NCBI GenBank assembly: GCA_023251435.1
Contig: JAHEYU010000048.1
Coordinates: forward strand, 1 to 46,306
Source of the DNA: Bacteroidota bacterium
GTDB taxonomy: Bacteria; Bacteroidota; Bacteroidia; Bacteroidales; Prolixibacteraceae
Length of the DNA stretch: 46,306 nucleotides
Direction of reading: 5' to 3'
A program made the position numbers and the translations under genes. Shown here in pieces: positions 10,301-18,495 of the stretch; the first letter of the stretch is position 1, and every line of letters starts with the position of its first letter. A model generated the notes under the pieces. That model was not told the origin of the DNA, did not search any database, and worked only from the letters and a program-made list of their open reading frames with translations.

Positions 10301-11330
10301 GCGAATTTGGTGAATAGGTATAACCCCATGCCAATCCGGGAGTTTTCTTGAACTGGAACATGATAGAGTCATTTTTTCTAACTCCCCAGGGTACAGTAAT
10401 TTCGGCTTTGTCTAAGTCAACCAATACTTTTCCGGTTTTAGATACCAATGTGTTGGCATCAAGAGTGGCATTTACCTGATTTCCTGCAGTCCAGAAAACT
10501 GCGCGCCATGGAGCGGTGCCCCATCTGTCGTACCAACCTAAGATTGGAACAGGAATCCATTCAGAATCACTTAAGTCAAGACCTCTGCCGGCATTGAAAT
10601 TAAGATTACCGGTTTTCACAGAATTTTTGCGGATCAAAACACATTCAAAAGTTGCATTTTTAACTCCGGCAACATCGGTTGCGTGATCTTCATTTCTACC
10701 GTTTGCCTGCTGGAACATACCTCCAACCTGATCAACTACAGTCGAGTCTTTTGATATACCGTCTTCCTTAATCCAGTGGTGTCTGAGAAAATAAGCATCT
10801 CTACCACCCCATCCACCGAGTACACCAGTGTAAGGTGTAATACTGTCGATACTGGCCGGACCGGGAGACTCGCTTCTGTGAAGAAGTACGTCGGCAATTG
10901 AAGAGATTTTGTTTTTACTCTCTTGTTGATTTAATTTACCAATGACGGTATAAAACTCTTTTTTCGTTGCTCTTTCAACGTAATTTGCAGGATCTTTTTT
11001 CCAAACTTTTGGGCTGTAATCATTTACAACTGCCAAAAGAAATGATTTGCCGGGGGCAAGATCCTTTTTCGGTAACTTCATAAACCAATTTGCAGCCTGC
11101 ACATAAGGTTGTTCCACAGTTCCCTGCCAGGGATCTACGTGACCCAACTCGAAATTAGCGAGATTAACGGTTTCATTACCCATGTTTGTAATTTCAAGGT
11201 AATTGTGCGGCGTGTCGCCCATTTGGACCTCAGTAATGAGGAGATTTGTGTAGGGTTTTGTAACTTGAGCATTTCCCACTACTACAAAACCTACCACTAC
11301 AAGAAATAAAAGTAAAAGTTTTAATTTCAT
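7368..11330 (-). CDS. Very large T9SS-sorted surface protein with two lamin-tail (LTD) domains and tandem beta-sandwich repeats
   Basis: 1320 aa. Signal peptide about 1-21 (VVVGNAQ). The first LTD-like domain starts at about residue 26 (NLLITEVQMGD, NYLEITNMGNETVNLANFEL) and the second at about 600 (DPFISQVVFR, SFIELANPGTEPLDLSNYMI). Between and after them are repeats built around a GDxLxVxxxDGxTxxxYxI strand pair. Three clear copies of about 85-90 residues lie near 965-1055, 1063-1143 and 1153-1230 (for example DKVVVTAADGKTTKAYYF and GDRLLVTAADGLTTAVYTI), with weaker copies near 440 and 930. The end (about 1240-1320) is a T9SS sorting domain (MYPNPTSDGKVII, GIYVFVISNG, final KIVKK). No catalytic domain is recognised. 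Likely role: surface-exposed glycan binding or adhesion in the PUL; this is inference. It has its own terminator and a promoter candidate upstream, so it is probably a separate transcript. Confidence 0.88.
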   Translation of the reverse strand: MKLKLLLLFLVVVGFVVVGNAQVTKPYTNLLITEVQMGDTPHNYLEITNMGNETVNLANFELGHVDPWQGTVEQPYVQAANWFMKLPKKDLAPGKSFLLAVVNDYSPKVWKKDPANYVERATKKEFYTVIGKLNQQESKNKISSIADVLLHRSESPGPASIDSITPYTGVLGGWGGRDAYFLRHHWIKEDGISKDSTVVDQVGGMFQQANGRNEDHATDVAGVKNATFECVLIRKNSVKTGNLNFNAGRGLDLSDSEWIPVPILGWYDRWGTAPWRAVFWTAGNQVNATLDANTLVSKTGKVLVDLDKAEITVPWGVRKNDSIMFQFKKTPGLAWGYTYSPNSQDSTFITARTGDILKLYVCGNTPIIKDFTIKTLEPTKDDNIVVPKTSYNYARRRNNDHPTAWGGMRVTHGVNPIDSITNLAFATRIDSLQKYLEKAPKATWEIVYKSGVAQPDLKTGDILRVKSESGKAKDYFIKLEKFAPNSNALLSSITWPDMPASFKGDIAGSYGWKGDTIPMFSPTNKTYVVQVPLEYDGIPALVFTKQALDSRVVVTRAKSLAGSVQDRTVTFKVTAENDTVFSTYTVRFDKEKDYTNVQPFIADPFISQVVFRSEWSTSFIELANPGTEPLDLSNYMIRAAYGTEANTWGWDNAAANWNNRYFKYVPGKKWQDEANWQVQPRILAPDNAVNAIVYPGDVFVMAQMTNCNGFTSADKHPYTKEMDVNFGTVPNTVPNWQKYSNPWNEALNGKNIPSIWCNNNIYLYKILNDSVKNGLKPATDRDDFQLIESFGGLNTNNWKIAGHDAGSQLVGFTRNSNIYKGNPEPNASWGTSLATSEWTFQRPSHYSSFNLGWPWTDIAICTGIGSLTMNEVTVYRSTVSSTIYKVSLGYSQKESIKGLTTGTTVTGFYNNIMKANEAQVLTVKSAATGAALAEGAAISKGDTLIVVSADTKNTSKYVLDVTPTGLSNNAILTSTKYTVGVTGSTGTIGGFPQRTILKTVFAGLNVPAGATITMVDENDAYMSLLKLNYDTAYVNVIATDQVFFEVVAENGTTKVLYQLKPNANVADAYVTSDVYSVDQFGSLIQFVPGGTSVHTLLNNLSPAPGATMKVYDKAGFARSEGDIYRDDKVVVTAADGKTTKAYYFSMLNFYDNKYFAFVISDDYTIDQVNHVITGPKTMVINEFFAKLYPSFGATLSVVDKNGIANTSTTFKTGDRLLVTAADGLTTAVYTISVITKAIDVDAVSTIKMYPNPTSDGKVIIQGLTKGNRVRVFNSAGITLRDVTVDLSTEYVSLAAQPAGIYVFVISNGDQHINIQKIVKK

Positions 11331-11382
11331 AATGTTTGATTTTAAATTAAGTGTTTCTTAAGAAAAAGAACTTATTCTCTTT

Positions 11383-11390
11383 CAAAATTA
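11383..11390 (-). promoter_or_regulatory. Bacteroidota -7 element for the lamin-tail protein gene
   Basis: The plus strand reads caaaatta, which is TAATTTTG on the minus strand, a perfect TAnnTTTG. Predicted leader about 45 nt to the ATG at 11330. No TTG was found at the usual 17-23 nt upstream, so the -33 element is missing or weak, as expected for an activator-dependent promoter. Confidence 0.5.
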
Positions 11391-11476
11391 CTTTTTAAAT
11401 CATTCCATTACGATTTCGCAAGGTGTGAAGTATGTAACGAATCTTTCAAAAATAAAATAAATCAACCATCAGTAGA

Positions 11477-11507
11477 TTGGCATTTCTTCCAAAATGGGCT
11501 ATTTTTG
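11477..11507 (+). promoter_or_regulatory. Consensus Bacteroidota promoter for the hybrid regulator
   Basis: TTG at 11477-11479, a 20-nt spacer, then TATTTTTG at 11500-11507: both elements and the spacing match the Bacteroidota primary sigma factor consensus (TTG, 17-23 nt, TAnnTTTG). The start would be near 11513, giving an unusually long leader of about 275 nt to the ATG at 11790. Confidence 0.6.
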
Positions 11508-11651
11508 GTGTATTTGTTGCCTAAATGTGAAAAAATTGTTACTAAAATGGGTTTATTTGTATTTCTATGTGTTTGATTTTATGTAGTTTGTTGCGAAGGT
11601 GAGGCTGAAAAGCTGATAATATTTTCAAAATTGACATTAATAAATGTAAAA

Positions 11652-11750
11652 ATGAAACTTATTTTAGCTGAAAATTTCCTTATCAGACAATGGTTTTACT
11701 ATGCTCTTTTAGTGTTTGCATTGATTTGTGCAATACTTTTTTTACCTTGA
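11652..11750 (+). CDS. Possible 32-aa single-pass membrane peptide in the regulator leader
   Basis: ATG at 11652 in an A-rich context (aaaaatg), stop TGA at 11748-11750. The peptide begins MKLILAENFLIRQW and continues with a hydrophobic stretch FYYALLVFALICAILFLP that could span a membrane. It lies inside the predicted leader of the hybrid regulator transcript, 39 nt before that gene. I know of no family. An ORF of this length can occur by chance in AT-rich DNA, so this is only a candidate. Confidence 0.2.
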   Translation: MKLILAENFLIRQWFYYALLVFALICAILFLP

Positions 11751-11789
11751 ACCCCTGAAAAGATTGATTTTTGACTGATTTCGTAATTT

Positions 11790-14700
11790 ATGAAACCGAC
11801 TTACATATATATAATTGCTTTTTTGTTGTTTGTTCAATCCGGTTTTGGTGGCGATTTTAGATATTTACGCACCAATGAGGGATTGTACAATGGCGAAATT
11901 AATTCTATTGCACAGGATCAATCCGGAAAAATGTGGTTTGCCACCTGGTCTGGTTTAGCAAGCTATAATGGATATAGTTTTCAGTTTTATAAGCCGGAGC
12001 TTGGAAATCTGTTAAGCTTATCAGATAAAAAGACACACAAGATATTTATTGATTCGAAAGATAATCTCTGGGTCGCTTCACTTTCGGGAGTTTCTGTTTT
12101 CCGGAATTCAGATCAAACTTTTCATCCTGTTAATTTAGATGGACTAAAAAAGGCGGAATATTACGTTTTCGGGTTTTTCGAGTCAAACGGAAATGTAATG
12201 ATTCACTGCAATGCCGGCATTTATCTGATTTGCAATCCGGATAAGGGGAAGATCGATTTCACGGCCAGGAAGTTGAAACTTTTTAATGGCAATGCACAGA
12301 CTTTCGAATTTATTCATTTTATGGATACCTATAATGACAAGCTCGCATTGGTTTCTTATGCCGATCAGTATAGTCCCGAAAGAATTCTGCTTTCAGAACT
12401 TGTCGTTACCGAAAAGGATACTTTAATAAAGGTTCAACATCGAATTATTTATAATCCGCAAATTAATTCAATTGCCTGGGATAAAAAGGAAGATAAACTC
12501 TACCTCGGAACGGTTGAAGGCATTTCAATACTTTCGCTTTCCAATTTAAGTATTACAGCTCCGGTATTTGCAAAAGGTATGGTTATTCAGAATTTACTAC
12601 TTGCAAGCGATCACAAATTGTACTTCAACAGCACCGATCCGGCTTTATGGTATGTTGATTTGTTGTCGTTACAAACCGGCAAATATCTTCCCGATCCATT
12701 AAAGATAGGTTCTCTTCTCGATAACAACATTATGTGTTTGTTCGAAGATTTTTCAGGAAATTTATGGGTTGGCCATCAGGGATTGGGTTTAAGTATTTTG
12801 AATTTAAACCGAAAAGCATTTAACTCTTTTAAACGTGATCCATCGAATCCAAAATCGTTGAATGGAAATATTGTGATGTGTTTTAACGGAACCGATCGTG
12901 ATGTTTTTGTTGGGATGAGGCAGGGGGGAATAAATGTAACTTCAAAAGGTCAGAACAAGGAAAGGTTTTCTGAATTCAAAGTATTGAATTACCGTCAACA
13001 GCCAAATTCCGGGTCAAATTTCGATAATGTATGGGATATCGCGAGAGTTTCTGATTCGCTGTTTCTGGTGGCTTCGAACGGAGGACTGGCAAAACTCGAA
13101 AAAACAACCAATGGATGGATTTATGGGCGACCAAATGAACCACCTATTTTTTCCGGGGTCGTCAGAAAAGTACTGGTTGATAAAGACCGGAATATCTGGT
13201 GCGGAACTTTCTCACAGGGCCTTCGTTTTTTCCCTGCCCTGAAAAACAATCCGTCGATGAAATCTTTCAGTTTCCCGTTTGATCCGGGAAATCCTGAAGG
13301 TATTTCGGACAAGACGGTGCTTTCGATGTTAATTGACAGCAAAAACCGTTTTTGGATTGGAACCAACAATGGTTTAAACCTTGTGAAAACACCGTATAAT
13401 CAACTCGATTTATCGGGTCGTAATTCGCCTGACATAAAGTTTAAACAATTTGTATCGACCAAACCCGAGAAAAATTCGCTGAATGCCAATGAAATAAATT
13501 GTATTCTTGAAGATGCTGATGGCAAACTGTGGCTGGCAACTCAGGGCGGTGGAATAAATATTATGGATGCCGATTCGGGAACCATATCATATCTGACAAC
13601 AGAGAATGGATTGCCGGGCAATGATGTTCAGGGTATTCTTACTGATAAATCCGGAATAAAATGGGTAAGCACCAATAAAGGTCTGGTAACGATTAACCTA
13701 AATAGTAAGACGAAACCATTTACCATCTACAGTCAGTCCGACGGAATACAGGGCGAGTCGTTTAAAGTGAATTCTTATTATAAATCGCCCGATGGTGAAA
13801 TGTTTTTTGGCGGCGATAACGGATTTACCCGTTTTTATCCTGATCAAATAAGATTTAATCCGATTCCTCCTAAAATTGGATTTACAAATTTCAGGATATC
13901 GAATGAAATAGTGAATATTGGTGATACCATCAGCGGCGGCAATATTATGGAGAAGGCCATGAATGAGCTGGAAGAAATTGTTCTGCCATTCAATAAAAAT
14001 TCATTTAGTATTGGTGTTGGAGTGCACCATTATCAATATCCGGATGGAAACATGATTCGTTATAAACTGGAAGGGTTTTTAGACAGGTGGATAACAATAC
14101 CGGCAGCAACGAACCAGTATATTTACTTTTCGAAAGTTCCGGATGGACATTATACTTTGCGGGTAAGTGGCGTAAGTGCCGACAATATTGAAGCGACAAA
14201 TGAGCGGATTCTGCAAATACGGATTTTGCCCCCATGGTATCGGACCTGGTACATGACTACTATTTTTCTGATGATAGTTCTTGGCATGATAGGTGGTTTT
14301 ATTTATATGATGGTCAGGCGGCAGCGTATTTCTTTTCAGGAGAAAATTGATGCGATCGCGCTCGAAAACAATGAAAATAAGATGCGGTTTCTTACCAATA
14401 TTGCGCATGAATTGCGTACACCTCTTAGTTTGGTGATTGCTCCGATCGAAGATATGATGCAGAATTACGTGAATATCGAACCCCGTTGGAAAACCCATAT
14501 TAACCTGATATACCGAAATTCGAATTACCTGCTCACACTGATCAACCAGATCATCGATTTCAGAAAACTGAATGCGGGGAAACTGAAGCTTAATTTGCAG
14601 GAAACCGACATCGTTTTATTGGTAAAAGATGTTGTTACAAACTTTAAAGGCCTCGAAAGCCGCCGAAAAACAAATTTGCAGATTAGCGTGCCAGCAAAAT

Positions 14701-15977
14701 CGGTGATTGTAAATATCGACAAGCAAAAAATAGAGGAGGTTCTTTACAATTTGCTTTCCAACGCATTTAAACATACCGGAGAACATCAGTCGATTATTGT
14801 ATCGCTTGAGCAATTGCCAGCTATTTCAGGAAAAAGTGGTGATAGCCAACAGAAAGTAAAAATTACTGTTTTTAATGAAGGGAAAGATATTTCGGATGAG
14901 GATAAAGATCGAATCTTCGAGCGTTTTTATAAGGTAAGCGAAACGGTTGAAGGCGCAGGAATTGGGCTTTCGTTCTCAAAATCGCTGATTGAAATGCATA
15001 AGGGAAGCATTAATGTTGAATCGGTGGAAGGGAAGGGAGTCGCTTTCCATGTTATATTGCCATTCGATGAAATTGTGGTTAACGAGGTGGAATTAAGCAA
15101 GGTAGCCGACACTTCGCTATGGCCTGAGGATGTATATAATATTAATGAGTTGCCCGAATCTGATAACGAAAGCAAGAACCTGACAATTGTAATTGTTGAA
15201 GACAATGCCGATTTGCGTGCATTTTTGATCCATACTTTATCACGTAACTACATTTGTTACGAAGCAGCCGACGGAAGGGAAGGATATGAAGCTATTGCCA
15301 GAATTATACCTGATATTGTTATTTCGGATGTGATAATGCCCCGGATGAATGGATATGAGCTGTGCGAGAAAGTGAAGGAAAACTCAAAAACCTGTCATAT
15401 TCCGATTATACTTTTAACAGCTATTAATGCATCGGAACATGTTGTTTCGGGCTATGAAAAAGGAGCCGACGCTTATGTGACCAAGCCTTTCGACATGAGC
15501 ATCATTAAAGCTCAGATTTCGAGGCTGATTGCCAATCGTGAATTAATCAGGGAAAAGTACATGACCCATAACTTCATGGTCGAAATATCTACATCGAATG
15601 TTTCGAGAGACGATGAGTTTATTATCAAACTAAGACAGCTCCTGGAGGACAACCTTTCAGAGTCGGATTTTAATGTAAAGAAACTTTCGTCTGATTTAAA
15701 TATCAGCACCACCCATTTGTACCGGAAGCTGAAAGCTCTTACCGGCCTTTCGCCGGTTGAGTTCATAAGGATCTTCAAACTGCAGAAAGCCTGCGAGCTT
15801 TTATCCAACTCAAACCTTTCGATTAAAGAGATCGGATATAGTCTCGGGTTTAATAATCTGTCATACTTCGTAAAGTGCTTCAGGGAGCAATTTCATGTCA
15901 CACCATCAGCTTTCAGGCAAAATGGAATGCCCGAGGTTCCAACAAAAAATAGCACAAATCAATCAGGTGTGTCATAA
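11790..15977 (+). CDS. Hybrid two-component system (HTCS) regulator: sensor propeller, histidine kinase, receiver, AraC output
   Basis: 1395 aa, all parts of a two-component system in one chain. Signal peptide 1-20; periplasmic sensor of reg_prop propeller repeats (for example GKMWFATWSGLASYNG, GNLWVGHQGLGLSILN, NRFWIGTNNGLNLV) to about residue 740; Y_Y_Y domain about 745-810; one membrane helix about 820-842. Then HisKA with NIAHELRTPLSL and phospho-acceptor His873; HATPase with the N box LYNLLSNAFKHT and GAGIGLSFS; a receiver with IVISDVIMPRMNG and phospho-acceptor Asp1180; and an AraC-type HTH at about 1285-1385 (STTHLYRKLKALTGLSPVEF, IKEIGYSLGFNNLSYFVKCF). All key residues are intact. In this family the sensor binds glycan fragments and switches on the adjacent PUL. 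It lies between the divergent enzyme and uptake operons, so it probably controls both. Confidence 0.96.
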   Translation: MKPTYIYIIAFLLFVQSGFGGDFRYLRTNEGLYNGEINSIAQDQSGKMWFATWSGLASYNGYSFQFYKPELGNLLSLSDKKTHKIFIDSKDNLWVASLSGVSVFRNSDQTFHPVNLDGLKKAEYYVFGFFESNGNVMIHCNAGIYLICNPDKGKIDFTARKLKLFNGNAQTFEFIHFMDTYNDKLALVSYADQYSPERILLSELVVTEKDTLIKVQHRIIYNPQINSIAWDKKEDKLYLGTVEGISILSLSNLSITAPVFAKGMVIQNLLLASDHKLYFNSTDPALWYVDLLSLQTGKYLPDPLKIGSLLDNNIMCLFEDFSGNLWVGHQGLGLSILNLNRKAFNSFKRDPSNPKSLNGNIVMCFNGTDRDVFVGMRQGGINVTSKGQNKERFSEFKVLNYRQQPNSGSNFDNVWDIARVSDSLFLVASNGGLAKLEKTTNGWIYGRPNEPPIFSGVVRKVLVDKDRNIWCGTFSQGLRFFPALKNNPSMKSFSFPFDPGNPEGISDKTVLSMLIDSKNRFWIGTNNGLNLVKTPYNQLDLSGRNSPDIKFKQFVSTKPEKNSLNANEINCILEDADGKLWLATQGGGINIMDADSGTISYLTTENGLPGNDVQGILTDKSGIKWVSTNKGLVTINLNSKTKPFTIYSQSDGIQGESFKVNSYYKSPDGEMFFGGDNGFTRFYPDQIRFNPIPPKIGFTNFRISNEIVNIGDTISGGNIMEKAMNELEEIVLPFNKNSFSIGVGVHHYQYPDGNMIRYKLEGFLDRWITIPAATNQYIYFSKVPDGHYTLRVSGVSADNIEATNERILQIRILPPWYRTWYMTTIFLMIVLGMIGGFIYMMVRRQRISFQEKIDAIALENNENKMRFLTNIAHELRTPLSLVIAPIEDMMQNYVNIEPRWKTHINLIYRNSNYLLTLINQIIDFRKLNAGKLKLNLQETDIVLLVKDVVTNFKGLESRRKTNLQISVPAKSVIVNIDKQKIEEVLYNLLSNAFKHTGEHQSIIVSLEQLPAISGKSGDSQQKVKITVFNEGKDISDEDKDRIFERFYKVSETVEGAGIGLSFSKSLIEMHKGSINVESVEGKGVAFHVILPFDEIVVNEVELSKVADTSLWPEDVYNINELPESDNESKNLTIVIVEDNADLRAFLIHTLSRNYICYEAADGREGYEAIARIIPDIVISDVIMPRMNGYELCEKVKENSKTCHIPIILLTAINASEHVVSGYEKGADAYVTKPFDMSIIKAQISRLIANRELIREKYMTHNFMVEISTSNVSRDDEFIIKLRQLLEDNLSESDFNVKKLSSDLNISTTHLYRKLKALTGLSPVEFIRIFKLQKACELLSNSNLSIKEIGYSLGFNNLSYFVKCFREQFHVTPSAFRQNGMPEVPTKNSTNQSGVS

Positions 15978-16028
15978 ATTAACCTCTTTTAACAATTAAA
16001 GCGCTGTATATTAATAAATCACAAAAAG

Positions 16029-16064
16029 GCACATTATAATAGCTATGTGCATTTTTTGTTTTTT
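16029..16064 (+). terminator. Intrinsic terminator after the hybrid regulator
   Basis: Inverted repeat gcacat (16029-16034) and atgtgc (16045-16050) with a 10-nt loop, followed by a T-rich run to 16064. It begins about 50 nt after the regulator stop codon and runs into the promoter element of the next operon. Confidence 0.75.
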
Positions 16065-16066
16065 AA

Positions 16067-16074
16067 TACATTTG
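16067..16074 (+). promoter_or_regulatory. Bacteroidota -7 element of the SusCD/FAS1 operon
   Basis: TACATTTG is a perfect TAnnTTTG. The predicted leader is about 48 nt to the ATG at 16129. No TTG is present 17-23 nt upstream, where the terminator stem of the previous gene lies. A missing -33 element is consistent with a promoter that needs the HTCS activator; this is inference. Confidence 0.55.
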
Positions 16075-16128
16075 TGGCGTTGATAAATCTGTTTCAATTG
16101 TTTTATTCAATATTTATGATTTAAAAAA

Positions 16129-18450
16129 ATGACAAAGAATAAACAACTAGCCTTAATTGCTTTATTGGTGTTATTGTTTTTCGGATGCGAAAAGGACGAT
16201 TATAACAAGTACGATCGTCCCACCTGGCTTGCCGGAAAACTATATACGCAGATAGAAAGCAATCCGGATATTTCCACATTTGCCGCGTTGGTAAAGAAAG
16301 CCGGATACGATTCGATTATTGATGTTTCAGGAAGCTACACTGTTTTTGCTCCTTCAAATGAAGCATTCAAAACTTTCTTTCAGGAAAACCCGAAGTACAA
16401 ATCGGTTGCTGATATGCCAGCTGCAGAAGTCGCCAGACTCGTGAAATATCACCTTGTACAAAATCCCTGGAGTAAAAAGCAACTAATGTCACTTGATGTT
16501 TGGGGATGGATTGATACACTCGATTTAAAAAACAATGTTCCGAAGGGGTACAAACGTGAAACTCTGTTGTTGGGTAAAAACCAGAAATACGGCATGCAAT
16601 GGAGCAAATACAAAAAGCTGAACAGCACTTTAAAGCGTACCAATATAATTGATACTACTTCAACCAGCTGGTACCGCCGTGTATATTCAGATACACGCAA
16701 ATACGCACCGGTTTTCTTTAAAGACTATTTTGATATTTATGATCTGGCTACCTCTGACTTCGAATTTTATTTTGGCCGTCAGATTGTAAGCCCCGCAGAT
16801 CTTTATTACATCAATGGCCGTGTTATCAGTGATGAAATATTTGCTGAAAACGGATTTGTATATGTAATCGACCGCGTGGTTAACCCGCTTAAAAACGGAG
16901 TTGAATTACTGACAGATAAGAGTAAAGGAAATTCGTTTACCGACTATTACAATCTGGTGAATTTATTTGCAGAATTGGAGTACAACGAAAAAGCAACCTT
17001 TGCCCAGCCGGGTGCTGCTCAAGGTCTTAAAGTTGATTCGCTCTTCAATTTAAGTTATCCGGCACTTGTTTTCGACATACACAGCGAAAGAACAAAAGCA
17101 CCACGTGGTACTCAGGGCCTTCCGACAAATGTAACCATCAGATATCATCAGGGTATTATTGCTCCTACCAACGAGGCTTTAAAACAACTTGAAGCACAGT
17201 ATCTTGCCGGTGGAAATAACTGGGGAAGTATTGACGCTGCTCCTGAAAACATTAAACGTATTATTGCCAACACCAGTTTATCGATCAATCCGATTTATCT
17301 GACCGACCTTCAAAAAGGATTTCTGAATGGTGAGTCCGACAAAATTACGGTTGATGAATCGAGTATCGTTCAAAAAGAGTACGGAAGCAACTGTACCTTC
17401 ATTGGTGTAAACAAACCTGTTGTTCCACGCGCATTTAGCAGTGTTACAGGTCCGGTTTATACACGGAAAGGTTACTCAAAAATAATGTATGCCATCGAGA
17501 AATCGGGTTTATTGTCGGCATTGAAAAGGAAAGATGCCAATTATTCTTTTTATGTCGAATCTGATGCCTCAACTTCTGCTGACTCCTCTTTAATATATGA
17601 TTCGTTCTCAGAGCGTTTTACTGCTGTTACAATGTATCCGGCAATCAGAACGTTTCAGATTCCAGTTGAAGACTTGCGTATTTTATTGCTCAATCATATC
17701 GGAACCGATCAGCCAAAGGGACTTGCAAGAAAAGAATTTATAAAAAATCTGGCCGGAAATTATTTGATTGTAAATAATGTAACCAAAGAGGTTAGTGGAA
17801 CAGGATCTTCTACCTTCGGATATCAGGGTTCAAAGCAGGTAAAAGTAATTCCAACCAAAATTAGTACCAACAGCGATAACGGATCGACTTACGATATAAG
17901 CAACTGGTTTAATTTCACTGTAAGCGATCTTTACAATACTATTTCATCAAGCTATCCAAAGTTCCATGCCTTGCTTAAAAAAGCAGGATACAGCCAGGAT
18001 AAATTGCTCAGATATAGTTTCATGTCCGACAATCAGAATTATACTGTTTTTGCACCCAGCGACTCTATTCTCAGTCTTACAAATACCGATGCAATGAACC
18101 TCAAAGAACTTCAGGACTTTGTTTTACTGCATTTCATTCAGGGAGATCTTATTTTCACTGATGGAAATAAACAGGCCGGTTATTACGAGACATGCAGAGT
18201 AGATGAAAGTTCAACACCTTTTACAACTGTTAATACTAAAATCAGAATTGAACCGGGTATTGATAAAATCAGCTTCCCGCTAAAGAATGGTTCGCCTGCA
18301 GTTGTTGTGAATGAATCGGCCAAAACAAACTTTCTTACGTCACGAAATTTAAGTACAACCGGAACGGAAGTGTTTACAAATTGTGTGACAACCGGTGTTA
18401 TTCATGAACTCAAAAAGGTATTGACCATTGGTGAAGTAACCAGACAGTAA
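16129..18450 (+). CDS. Multi-FAS1 (fasciclin) surface lipoprotein
   Basis: 773 aa. Signal peptide with lipobox FFGC (Cys20). The residues after the Cys (EKDD) are acidic/basic as in the Bacteroidota lipoprotein export signal, pointing to the cell surface. FAS1-type modules are recognised by their SxFAxLVxKAGYD and YTVFAPSNEAF segments. The first (about 33-265) has a large insertion. A second (about 285-440) is weak, with IIAPTNEAL. A third is at about 447-590, and a fourth at about 595-770 with FHALLKKAGY, NYTVFAPSDS, LHFIQGD and GVIHELKKVL. FAS1 domains mediate adhesion or carbohydrate binding. First gene of the uptake operon, 45 nt before SusC. Likely a surface glycan-binding protein (inference). 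I see no enzymatic motif. Confidence 0.88.
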   Translation: MTKNKQLALIALLVLLFFGCEKDDYNKYDRPTWLAGKLYTQIESNPDISTFAALVKKAGYDSIIDVSGSYTVFAPSNEAFKTFFQENPKYKSVADMPAAEVARLVKYHLVQNPWSKKQLMSLDVWGWIDTLDLKNNVPKGYKRETLLLGKNQKYGMQWSKYKKLNSTLKRTNIIDTTSTSWYRRVYSDTRKYAPVFFKDYFDIYDLATSDFEFYFGRQIVSPADLYYINGRVISDEIFAENGFVYVIDRVVNPLKNGVELLTDKSKGNSFTDYYNLVNLFAELEYNEKATFAQPGAAQGLKVDSLFNLSYPALVFDIHSERTKAPRGTQGLPTNVTIRYHQGIIAPTNEALKQLEAQYLAGGNNWGSIDAAPENIKRIIANTSLSINPIYLTDLQKGFLNGESDKITVDESSIVQKEYGSNCTFIGVNKPVVPRAFSSVTGPVYTRKGYSKIMYAIEKSGLLSALKRKDANYSFYVESDASTSADSSLIYDSFSERFTAVTMYPAIRTFQIPVEDLRILLLNHIGTDQPKGLARKEFIKNLAGNYLIVNNVTKEVSGTGSSTFGYQGSKQVKVIPTKISTNSDNGSTYDISNWFNFTVSDLYNTISSSYPKFHALLKKAGYSQDKLLRYSFMSDNQNYTVFAPSDSILSLTNTDAMNLKELQDFVLLHFIQGDLIFTDGNKQAGYYETCRVDESSTPFTTVNTKIRIEPGIDKISFPLKNGSPAVVVNESAKTNFLTSRNLSTTGTEVFTNCVTTGVIHELKKVLTIGEVTRQ

Positions 18451-18495
18451 CCCAGATAATATTTGAATATTTTAAACCTAAGGTTTTTGAACAAA

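Larger units (their letters stand above)
11331..11789. other. 459-nt divergent regulatory region between the lamin-tail protein gene and the hybrid regulator
   Basis: AT-rich region separating divergent genes. It carries a leftward TAnnTTTG element at 11383-11390, a second possible leftward one at 11447-11454 (caaaaata on the plus strand), a full rightward promoter at 11477-11507, and a possible 32-codon ORF in the long leader of the regulator gene. No operator for the AraC output domain could be recognised by eye. Confidence 0.6.

Noticed and set aside
7368-11330. Reading the lamin-tail protein as an extracellular nuclease
   Set aside because: LTDs often accompany nucleases, but I found no nuclease motif in the remaining sequence.
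18463-18495. Upstream TTG start adding 11 residues to the first SusC
   Set aside because: The ATG at 18496 begins a normal signal peptide; the extension would bury it behind a polar stretch.
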